Shown here piece after piece: positions 55,248-64,000 of a stretch of 64,000 bases of DNA. Numbering within the stretch: position 1 is the stretch's first letter; each line of letters begins with the position of its first letter. The translations under genes were made by a program, and so were the position numbers. The notes under the pieces are model-generated. The model was given only the letters and a program-made list of their open reading frames with translations, was not told the DNA's origin and ran no database searches. Origin of the DNA: Ganoderma boninense (Eukaryota > Basidiomycota > Agaricomycetes > Polyporales > Polyporaceae); assembly GCA_002900995.3 (NCBI GenBank), contig CM035306.1:3196100-3260099 (forward strand), written 5' to 3'.

Positions 55248-57204
55248 CTACTGCCTCCACTCCTTGCCACCAACAAGTTTCCCTTGCACGTACACCCTCC
55301 TTACATTCCGATCGTCCCCACAAAACAAGAACCGCTCCAGCATACCCGCAAGCTCCTCCCTCTCCGTCTTCGCCCGCGCCTTCCCGTCCTTCGTCAAGCC
55401 CATCTCCAGCTCCTCCGCCGTGTCCATGCCCCACACCGCCGGGTTCCCCGCCTCGCTCCGCACGCTGACAACGAGGGCGTCGAACGCCTTGCCCGTCTCC
55501 AGCGAGCCGATGCGCGCCTGCAGGTCGCACACCTCCGCCCCGCCGCGCGTCGCGAGGTAGAACAGGGTCGCCATCGGCAGCTGGCGGTCCGTGAAACGCG
55601 TATGTGCGGGCGTCGTGCCCGTGCGCAGCGCGACGACCTTGGCGCACATGCTGGCGTGCTGCACGGCGGTCAGGATCGAGGGCGAGAACCCGCCCGACAC
55701 GTCCGTCCCCAGCCCGACCTGGCATCGCGTCCGGGTGAGTTCTAGTCTGCATCGACGGGGGAGAGGCGTGGCGTTTTACGAGCGACGCGAAATGGCGTTA
55801 CCTTGATACCGTGATCGAGCAGCATGCCTATTCGCGCGCACCCGCTGCGCAGGTTGAAGTTGCTCGTCGGGCAGTGGCTAATCCCCGCCCCGCGCGCCTT
55901 GATGAGCGCGACCTCCTCCTCTTCCAGGTGCACGCCGTGCGCGAGGATCGTGTTCCGCCGCAACAGGCCGAATGCGTCATAGACCGCCGCGTAGGTCACG
56001 CCTGGGTCCGTCACCCTGGCCTTAGTCTTCGCCGTCTGGGCCTTCTCCGTCCCGTTCGGCAAGGGGGGCGGGGAGGGGAGCGACCCTGGCGGGAAGAGCT
56101 TCTTCGTGAGCACGATCTCGGACTCGTTCTCCGAGATGTGGGTCTGGATCGCGAGGCCGGGGTCTTCGCCCGCGAGCCGCCCCAGCCCGTCCAAAAGTGC
56201 GCCCGTACACGAGATCGCGAAACGCGGCGTCAGAATCGGGCGCACGAGCGGGTCGTTGGCGGGCGCGTCAGGGGGCGGGGGTAGGGCGCGGATGTGCGCA
56301 ATCAGGTCGAGCGTGGCGGCGAGCGAGGCCTCGGCTGAGGGCTCGACGTAGTAGTCGGGCGAGTTCCTGTCCATGTTGCATTTCTGTGGCGTGATGCGAT
56401 GGAGACGGTGCGCTCAGAGGGCGGGCGGGGAGGGGTTAACGGGGAGCTTACCTACCCCGACGAATGCGCGCTGGCCTGTTGGCACCAGAACGCCGTCAGG
56501 GAAAGGGCGCTCGGTGCAGGTTCAGGAAGCGAAGCGAGGCGTACCGTAGCCATGTATCACGTCTGCCAATATCTTGGTCGCTTCTGCATGGAGGGTGCCA
56601 TAGTAGCAGCATGTTGTAGACTTTATTTCCGCGAGTTAGATTGAATGGCATTTCCGGACAGCACGGGTGCACGCACCCCGTAGTCTAATGTGCGTCTGAT
56701 GACAGAAGAGTAGGCCCGCTTCGCGAAGTCGGCGTCCGCGAAGCGGGACTCCATGGGAAACGTCACTTCTGAAAGCCAGTCGAGTAGCTCATGCTCCTGG
56801 CCGCTTTAGGAGAGTTCAAAAGCACCGTCGTGGGACCAGCAGTGGCGGGACGACGCACCTTCCAAGGTTCGGGACCTGCGGCGCATGCTATATTGCGGGC
56901 AATCAGAATGAGAACTCGTCAGTCCCGCTCCGACGCGACGCTTCTGTGGACTGTAACTCACGATGTGGGTATCGACGAAGCCCGGGATGAGAAACTCTCC
57001 CAGCTTCAGGTGGACGAGGTCCACGCTCTCCGAGGCCGCGCGATGGCGCGCGATGACGTCCTGGACCTCGCCCGCCGCCACGTCATCCTCGATCCACTCA
57101 ATGTCTCCGGTCATGCGGGATACGGACAGCAGCGCGCGAGGGAGCGCACGGTATTCGGCCAGGGTCGTCGGGGTGATGAGCGCGCCGTAGAAAATGGTCG
57201 ACAT
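55248..57204 (-). CDS. GDA: Guanine deaminase
   Basis: Zinc amidohydrolase that converts guanine to xanthine and ammonia in purine salvage/catabolism; cytosolic. ATG 57204 starts MSTIFYGALITPTTLAEYRA. LKLGEFLIPGFVDTHI joins HAPQVPNLGR across an intron, giving the metal-binding HxH (THIHAPQ). LLDWLSEVTFPMESRFADAD, FAKRAYSSVIRRTLDYG and TTTCCYYGTLHAEATKILAD are guanine-deaminase blocks. GQRAFVGKCNMDRNSPDYYV and LTPRFAISCTGALLDGLGRL follow. AIQTHISENESEI has the third metal His. LAHGVHLEEEEVALI and GAGISHCPTSNFNLRSGC supply catalytic residues. VGLGTDVSGGFSPSIL carries the catalytic Asp. A charged insert (GTEKAQTAKTKARVT) lengthens the central part. The end is VYVQGKLVGGKEWRQ. The coding part is strongly GC-rich. 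Confidence 0.95.
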
Positions 57205-59594
57205 GTTTCGTTCAAGTTGAGCCTGGAGATGAGAGGTCGTCCGCGCAATGACGGTTCGTGTCAAGAGAGGTTGGGCGGTGGCAAGACACGAGAACGCACA
57301 GATAAGCTGGCCCAAGAGCCGAAGAGGAAGCGTATCGCGCGAGGTGGGCACGCTCTGGCAGCGCCCCGCACCAGCATCCCGGTACCCGACCTCATGTCCC
57401 GATCCGCCAACACCGCCGGGCGCCCCGCCAAGGCGCTTCTGCCCTCGCGTCCAATTTAGGCAGGTGAGTAGGATCGACATTCATGTTTTGGGCGCTTACA
57501 TGGCAGGCTCAGCTGTCTCAGAACCTCGCCCAGGGTGATAACAAGGGCGTCGCTTCTGTGGTTTCACAATTTTCCCTAGTTATACCCAATCTTTATCTCA
57601 GGTGTTCGCCTTGGCAAGACGATGACACATATTATGTGTGGCTAAGAGACAAATCAATGACACAGGTCGCAGCTCAGCGTTCATTTTTTACGGTAAGATC
57701 ATCAAGTCACGCTCTGTACATTAATATTATGCGTGGTGTGTCTTAATTAGTCGTGATGTGGACACTTACTGAGAAGTTCGGTGCCACGGCTGAGGGTTCA
57801 TACGATCAGGTGGCTTTCCGACGTTATCGGGGCTGGGTCGCTCGCCAAGTGTGCAATATGAACGAGGTCGCTTCTGGTTAGATTGCTTATAAGGATGGTG
57901 AGTAGCGAATAACAAATCACTGCGAACGAGACTACATCTTGTTCCTTGTGTTGCGACAACCATACTGGCAATAATCCAAGGATCATACATTCCGAATCTT
58001 TGATAGCCCCCTCTCGATATCCGGCGATACAAACCTCCTGGCATGAACGCCCTCAAAAATAGCGACCGTTGACACCACAGGGCGCTTTATACATATGGCC
58101 ACGATCAGGTCCACGGGAATATGCAATGGTGCACCGCATCCGGGAGTTGGCTTGCGTGCACACGGTCACGCACCCGCAGCCAGCTCAGACTTTCAGGCCC
58201 GCGCGGGTCCAACGTCCGAAGTCGCGAAGCACAGACTCGTCATTCTTACACATGGCGGAACGGGCAGCGACTTGGGCGTGGCAAGTCGCACACCGTTTTC
58301 GCGAGTTGACGCCGGCTGTTGACAAGGACGAGCTGTGCCGAGGCGAATAGACGTACGCCGCACCGTCATGGAAAGCAGATGAGAAGGCGGATGACCCACG
58401 ATCGCACGTATAAAGGCGCCGTTCTGGGCGCGAGACGCGTCGGGCGACGTGTACCGACGCGTTTCCGTCCTTCAAATAGGCTCCAAAGTCATTCACGGCA
58501 CGCCGCTGGCTCGAAAACGCGTCCAAGAGGCCGGGAACGCGTCGAGGGGACGAGAAGACGCGTCGGTGGCTGCACCGAGGGCATCCCACACTCCAGCCAA
58601 GCACATGGTACCCGAGTGACATCTTTGGCAAGCGCATCAGGGAGTGATTCGAATGCGTAATAATGTCGCAAATGTGGGGGACCGGCTCTCCGTTCTGCGG
58701 TGCTTGTTCCTGGTCGTGGAGCAGTGGCGAGCACAGATGTGTCGTGCCCTTGTAAAGGCGCCGGTTAGCTCGATAACGACGTCGATAGAGGGCAGCTGGA
58801 GAATCGTGGTGGTGAGCTGGGCGGGCGTAGATGCGACTCTATGGGAGAAGACAAGGTGGTCGGAGATGGATACATTGTTCTTGCAAGGGTCCCAAGAAGA
58901 AATGCATGTAATGCAGAGGAAGAAGGGAAGACGAAGCGGAAGACGTCGGGCGTTATGGATGATCGGGCGCCGGGCGCAATGAAGTGCATTGTTTTCGAGC
59001 CCCGTGCAGGTAGTGTAGCAACACCAGGGGCTGGGGCTCATAAATATGCGCTGGCCCTGTCCAGGACATCACACGAGGTTGCGCCGTACCGCGTCGTTGC
59101 AGTGGATCTGATGTGTAGAGTCTCAGCGTCGTTCAAAACGTCGACGTCATGACATGGGCGTCCTATGGCCAGGACGCGCGCTTAAGCAACATGATGCTCC
59201 ACCGAGGTGTGCTTGCCTTGCTATCGTATTGCGCTGGTAGGTGTGGAAGAGATGGCTGGGATGTACGAGGAGAGAGGGAGCAGCAGTGCAGGTAGAGGGG
59301 ACGAGGAGGGCGAAGACAGGCGGAAGCTTTACGCAGTGTTGGAGGAGAATGATGGGGGTGACTGGCGCTATCGCGGGGATCCTTCACGCTTTCACATCGG
59401 ATTGGGCCCACGCATAAAATTCTTATAAGTAACCGGGCCTGTGTGCCCCCTCCCTCTCCGCGTCAGGCAGCCGCACACGTCGACCGATACCCTCGACACC
59501 GTCCCCCTCGCTGTCGTTTCTGTCTTCGTCGTCGTTGCCCGTCTGCCCACCACCCCTCCGTCCTCCTCCCGTCCTCCCTAAACCCGACGTCGCC
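57205..59594. other. Long region without a convincing gene
   Basis: About 2.4 kb between guanine deaminase and the gene at 59595. Open frames occur on both strands, but I recognise none. One minus-strand frame (58637-59041) contains IDVVIELTGAFTRARH, which recalls a Rossmann dehydrogenase strand-turn, yet nothing else of such a fold is visible. The stretch holds a cluster of five ACGCGT boxes, a TATA-like TATAAAG near 58410 on the plus strand, another on the minus strand near 58090, and TATAAGT at 59424-59430 upstream of the gene at 59595. Confidence 0.5.
58435..58563. promoter_or_regulatory. Cluster of five ACGCGT (MluI cell-cycle box) sites
   Basis: ACGCGT begins at 58435, 58457, 58517, 58537 and 58558. 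Spacings are 22, 60, 20 and 21 bp, close to multiples of two helical turns. ACGCGT is the core site of the fungal MBF factor (Mbp1/Swi6), which drives G1/S genes. Because ACGCGT is palindromic, direction is not defined. The target gene is unclear. The nearest supported start codons are at 59595 (plus) and 57204 (minus). Confidence 0.6.
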
Positions 59595-60479
59595 ATGCCA
59601 TCTCTCCGCCGCACTCTCTCGTCCCCTTCGGTCCGCTCTTCCCCCTACAGGAATCCCTCTTCCAGCGCGCCCACCCACCAGACAAGAGTAGGCGGCAGCC
59701 AACCCCGCAGGTCCTCGGGTTCCGACACCAGCAACCGTCGTGTCCTAGCAGACATCGACTGGTGGGTCGTTCAGGATGGCCAACGCGAATTCGTGGCCTC
59801 GTCAGGGGAGGAAGAAGGCTCAGACGAGCAGGTTGCGGCGGAGAACGAGCAGGTTCGTCCTCGAACTGGCGCGACTCTCGTTGCGTTAGACGACATCGAC
59901 GCGGTACCCCCGCCCGTGGTAGCAGACCTCCCTGCCTCGGTTCCGGCCGTCGGCGGCTTTGAGAGTCCCATACTCTCCAGCCCCCTGTGGGACGTGTCCA
60001 CGGACGACTCGTTTGGGTTGAGCACTCCTGAGGTATGTTGCAGCCTCATCGCACGCCACTTTCCGGGTGTTTGAACGCCAGGCACCATCTCACAGGTCAT
60101 GTCTCCCCTTCCCCAGTTTGCGGCGCTGTCGCTGGGCCCGCGGATCCCCCTTCGCAGACATGCATCGGAGTCCTCGCAGTCCTCGCTTGACAGCAGCTTC
60201 GAGTCTGCGCCAGGGTCGCCTTTCTTGCCGACATACATGGACGTCATCCGACCTGCTGTACCCGCTTACCCCTCGGTCTTCGCATCGAGTATCGGCGCGC
60301 GGAGGCCTGCCGGTCGCGTACCACCGCTTGCCTCGAGGTCCGTTAGCTACTCGGCTGTCGAGTTCCAGCTCTCCACCTCGCGTTTCAGCGACAGCCGGTT
60401 CGACGACATGGTCCCCTCCCCACCCCCTTTCTTCTCTTCTACCATGGGCGATGATGAGACGGACGACCTCTTCTTCTAA
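59595..60479 (+). CDS. Hypothetical disordered Ser/Pro/Arg-rich protein
   Basis: I do not recognise a named family. Exons 59595-60032 and 60096-60479 give 273 aa in frame. The start MPSLRRTLSSPSVRSSPYRN is Ser/Arg/Pro-rich with possible proline-directed phosphorylation sites (SP at several places). The one compact block is RRVLADIDWWVVQDGQREFV, probably the conserved core. An acidic stretch (GEEEGSDEQVAAENEQ) follows, then FESPILSSPLWDVSTDDSFG. The second exon reads VMSPLPQFAALSLGPRIPLR, Ser-rich text (SESSQSSLDSSFESAPGSPF), then PPFFSSTMGDDETDDLFF at the acidic C-terminus. The many SP dipeptides suggest a CDK substrate or regulatory protein, an inference only. A TATAAGT lies 165 bp upstream, and the ACGCGT cluster about 1.1 kb upstream. 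Confidence 0.75.
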
Positions 60480-62291
60480 GCCGACATCCTCTTGGTGGCT
60501 GCCATGTCTTGTCATGGAACGAGAAAAGCGTCCGTGTACGCACCTACCCTCTTGTCCCATGAACCATCTCCATCTCTCCGTAAGACGTTGAATATCCACG
60601 GGCGTCTGGACTCCACCCGTTGTACTTCTTGGCACGACTTCCGTTGGATATCGTGCGATGTCTTGTGGCCTGTCGACCCGCGCTGTGGTCACAGTCTAGT
60701 CCTGGTTGCCATCGACTGCCGCGGACTCCTCCCCATCAACGCCCAATCTCCTCATCCCTCTTTCCTTCACAACATCCCATCTCGCATCATCTATGACGCT
60801 CGCATAGGCGAGAAGTCGTGCATCCGCATCACCGCAGGACACTGTACTCTTGCAATCTTGTTCCATCACACATTCCGTCCTGGCCCCGCTGACCCATGTT
60901 CCGTCCACGTCGTCTCCTGCTTTACGAACGACCGTTCTTGTTCTTCACGACGCTCATGATGCGACGATCGTACGAACACGCGCGCACCCGGCTCTTATGT
61001 TTCATTGCTCCCCGTCCCCGTGTCCATACCATGGCTCTCGCACATCCGACATGCGACTACGCGCGTCCAGCCTCTTGTTCGTTCACCAGGCCACCGTGTC
61101 AACCCGATCCCGTGCCCATCTGTTCCCTTGTCTCTCTGCTCTCTCTCATCCTCCTCTGTAACGACTAGACATGCATTCCATTCTCCTCTCATCCCCATCT
61201 GTCTCGGTCTTGCTGTCCTAGCGTTGTTGTTGCTTTCCCCTGCCACGCCCAAGCCTACCCACTTACCTAACAAGTACCCCCCGCGTACGGCCACCCACAT
61301 TAGCGTTTACCTAACTTGCTCCGGCAGCCGCCTTGTTGTAGTTGGCTCGACTGTCAACGTTTCTTCACCCCCGTGCCATCCGACCACACCCCCTCCTACC
61401 CTATCCCCATTGCCTTCGCTTGACCGTTGATGGCGCTTTCACGATTTACGACCTTTTACGAATGCTCGAAAAGCCCGGCCTCACACAAACACACGTGCAT
61501 GCCCACACGGCGCGTGTGTGCCGTGTTGAGGAAACACACGGGTTAGTTTGCTTTGCTGTGTACGCTGCATGCATAGCTAGCTGGTGATGTACATAGGTGA
61601 CCCCCGCGTTTGCGCCGGTCTCTCTGAATTGATGGTGTTGTAGCAACTTGCTCCGTGTGCGTCGTGCGATGCCCAACTAGGATTGTGTGTCAGATGGTGG
61701 TCGCCCATGACCGTGCCATGTCGATGTTCGGCCTCGGCCTTCAACATTCGACAGATCCTGCTACTCTGACACCAACACAGTATTGTACCGCTACATACAA
61801 CAAGACGCCGCGCAAGCCAGGGCCACATCCACCCGACGAGACCGAGTCCCCGCCGCACAAACGTCGACAACATCCCGGGCCAACAATAGCACGAGACACA
61901 ACACAGCACACCGGGCTCCCGGTCGCCATCTCCATCTCCACCTCCAACTTCAACTTCCTCCGGACGTGTTGACACCCCATAATATACAGCACCTGTACAT
62001 AGACGGGGGCGCGTGACGCCACCGCGACGCGCAGGGAATTCTGATCACCCAGGGCCGGACGTCGTCGCACCAGTCCGGCCCCCACGGATGATGATCGAGG
62101 GACAGATCGCACCCGGCGTCGCCCCCCGTCGCCCCTACCCCGTTGTCGTCGTGTCCGTCCTTGTCGTTGTCGTCGTCGTCGTCGTGACTCGTGGAGCGTT
62201 CGCAAGAACCGCACGCGGGGACGTGCAAAATGGAAATTGGAACAACGGCCCCCCCGCACGTCCACATGACGATGCGCGCAGCGGCCCGCCG
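60480..62291. other. Long intergenic region, Pyr-rich, with a GTC repeat
   Basis: Between the hypothetical gene and the 3' end of the capping-enzyme gene. The plus strand is C/T-rich over long stretches, and open frames in it are low complexity. I see no recognisable coding sequence, tRNA or inverted repeat. It may hold long untranslated regions. Confidence 0.4.
62142..62188 (+). repeat. GTC/GTT trinucleotide microsatellite
   Basis: An imperfect run of GTC units with interspersed GTT and TCC units, longest pure part at about 62169-62187. It lies outside recognised coding sequence. Confidence 0.75.
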
Positions 62292-64000
62292 TCACCTGTA
62301 CATTCCGCCGACGGTGGGCGGGCCGGTGGCCTTGCTCCACGGCGAGGGCGCGAGGCGCGAGTACCGCTGCTCGACGCGCGGCGCGTCAGACCGGGCTCGG
62401 AACACCGCGGGCGGTAGGGGCGGCGGGGGGACGGGCTTCTGCGGATGCGAATACGAGTGCGGTGGTGGTGCGTGCCCGCCCTTCTGGGGCGGAGGGGGAG
62501 GGGGAGCGCCGCCTGGCGCGGCGCGGGCCTTCCAGTTGTTGCGGATCGAGGCGGAGCGCGATAGCAGCTGGTTGCGGAAAGAAGAAAGGAAGGGTGATGT
62601 CAGAGACGGCGTGCCGGACGGGCTGCGGTAACAACGACAAAGGCGGACGAAGGAAGGAGAAGAAAGACGGGGAAGGACAGAAGGGGGTACGTACGGCGTC
62701 CTTCTCGATGCCGTCCGCGATGCTCTTGATGATGTTGTCGACAACGGACTTGTGGTTCCCGTGCGGCTTGTCGTCGCGGAAGCGCATCATGCGCCAGTGC
62801 TCCTGCGCGGTGTCCCAGTGCACCTCGACCACGCGGTCGTCGAGCTGCTCGCTCGACGTCTTCATCCTGCTTTCCGAGCGCGCGCGCAACGTAGTCAGCG
62901 CTGAGGCACGCGACGTGAGGGGAAAAGCAGACTGACCTCTCCCATTCGTCATCCGCGACGTACATTACGTCGTAGAACTCGTAGCGCGGCACGCCGCGGT
63001 CGTCGCCGCACCAGACGTGCAGCTCGAAGATGGGCTTCGTCTGGAAGTCTGGTACCTTGGGCTTCCCAGGCGTCGGCACAAAGCGGAGGACGAGCTTGAA
63101 GTCAATCGAATTTTCTGACGGGGGCTTCCACTTCAAACTACGGCATACGGCGGACCGCGTATCAGCTAAGCTCAATGTCGCTGACGGCGAATGGAAGGAA
63201 AGAAGGAGGGGTCGGGAGCAAGGGACGCACATATTGGGATCCGTGCCAGGCGCATACGGCGTGCTAACGCATGTGTATATGAGGCCGTCATTGCCGTGCT
63301 GAAGCTGCGGTATATCGATGTTGAATACATCCTCCACGCGGTAGGAGAACTTGACCTCCTTGACTTTGAACCTAAGGCAAACGACAGCGTCAAATCTTGC
63401 CAAATGACGTACACGGAAGATGGACATACTCAAAGGGCTGCTTCAAGGCCATATGAGGGTGGTCTCTCATCATTTTTCGATACGGTTCGTACACCCACTG
63501 TTGTAACCGCTGCACGAGTGAACCTCATGTCAGCTGACCACACGAAGGTTACGGCAGTGCAAGAAGAGGGAATCAGTCACGCACACCGTATCTTTTGTCC
63601 AACGGCCGGGACATTACGTTCTGTTGGTCAGCGATGAGGCAGTCGAAGGCGAGATAACGCAGGGTCTCCTGTGAAGGCACCGAAAAGGGAAGGTAAGGGA
63701 CAGGCCGAAAGGCGCATATTCAGCACGCGAGTGGGGGCGGGGATGGGGGGATGCATTAACGTACTTGCTTGGTGTGGGGGTCGAGGTCGATGACGAGTTC
63801 ACCGTCGACGAGGGTGTCGCGAAGAGGGTTGCGAGGGTCGCCGTGGTGGGGGAAATAGAGACCAGTGAGTTGTCGGTAGGAATTGTGGCGGTCAATCTGA
63901 GTGCGGTAAGGGGACGGATGAGTGACGTGGGGCGGGGAGAATTGAAGACGGACGCACAAGATAAAGCATTTGGTCGCAAGTATTGGTATCGGCATGGATT
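62292..64000 (-). CDS. CEG1: mRNA guanylyltransferase (capping enzyme alpha), 3' part
   Basis: Nuclear enzyme that caps nascent Pol II transcripts by transferring GMP to the 5' diphosphate end. The gene enters from beyond the right edge, so the catalytic KxDG lysine lies outside. Visible blocks: DQMLYLIDRHNSYRQLTGL, FPHHGDPRNPLRDTLVDGEL (motif III/IIIa, DGELVID), ETLRYLAFDCLIADQQNVM, VKEVKFSYRVEDVF, GNDGLIYTCVSTPYAPGTDP (motif IV) and LKWKPPSENSIDFKLVL (motif V, KWKPP). The OB-fold follows with FELHVWCGDDRGVPRYEFYD and WRMMRFRDDKPHGNHKSVVD (motif VI region, R-x-D-K). The tail is unusually Pro-rich: GGAPPPPPPQKGGHAPPPHS and PQKPVPPPPLPPAVF, ending KATGPPTVGGMYR. That extension is beyond the usual fungal enzyme and may bind SH3/WW or the CTD (inference). 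Confidence 0.93.

Noticed and set aside
58637..59041. Possible dehydrogenase fragment on the minus strand (IDVVIELTGAFT)
   Set aside because: Only one short segment resembles a Rossmann enzyme. Spacing to other expected blocks is wrong and neighbouring sequence has no match, so I report it only as a curiosity.
61741..62340. Minus-strand frame of about 199 codons rich in Arg and Asp
   Set aside because: Its charged stretch comes from the GTC microsatellite and GC-rich text. No start context, domain or splice pattern supports it.

Overview
The window looks like a gene-dense piece of a filamentous basidiomycete (Agaricomycete) nuclear genome. Genes are cut by many short spliceosomal introns, mostly about 50-80 nt with GT..AG ends. 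Intergenic gaps are short and gene pairs are often divergent. The gene set is eukaryotic and fungal: GMC oxidoreductases, Sar1, CCT delta, Utp21, Med16, Rrn6 and the mRNA capping enzyme. All gene calls come from translated motifs and hand-placed splice sites; no database was searched.

Layout. 1-7 kb: two GMC flavin oxidoreductases flank a GCIP/cyclin-D1-binding-like gene. The left GMC gene is secreted and runs off the window edge; the second lacks a signal peptide and looks frameshifted. 7-13 kb: an unrecognised acidic/basic protein diverges from OGG1 (8-oxoguanine glycosylase), then N-myristoyltransferase. 13-22 kb: UFD1 interrupted by a short inverted-repeat element, CCT4, an AP-4 epsilon-like adaptin and the BUB2 TBC GAP. 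22-32 kb: a mitochondrial carrier, RRN6 (Pol I core factor), mitochondrial uL3 and an inositol polyphosphate 5-phosphatase with a C-terminal membrane anchor. 32-38 kb: two tandem paralogous MFS transporters. 38-50 kb: GMF, GPI14/PIG-M, SAR1, SRP receptor beta, UTP21, an F-box protein and a Tim17-like membrane protein. 50-64 kb: MED16 diverging from a PAC3-like proteasome chaperone, guanine deaminase, a 2.4 kb stretch without a convincing gene that carries five MluI boxes, a disordered hypothetical protein, and the 3' part of the mRNA guanylyltransferase.

Most of these are single-copy housekeeping genes for the secretory pathway (NMT, SAR1, SRPRB, AP-4, PIG-M), transcription and RNA (MED16, RRN6, UTP21, CEG1), protein quality control (UFD1, CCT4, PAC3) and genome maintenance or cell cycle (OGG1, BUB2). 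They are not a pathway cluster.

The most interesting signal is at 13216-13563. A 348-bp element has 37-bp perfect terminal inverted repeats beginning CAGTG and is flanked by TA duplications. It sits inside UFD1 coding sequence. Removing it with one TA gives an uninterrupted C-terminus. Its two inverted repeats also supply a GT and an AG at the right phase, so the element could be spliced out as a new 323-nt intron, as in introner elements. Other points of note are a 2-nt micro-exon inside the conserved GMC motif GVGENLQDHP, an apparent 7-bp tandem duplication that frameshifts the same gene, an initiator ATG alone in exon 1 of GMF, a two-codon last exon in SAR1, and the array of five ACGCGT boxes.
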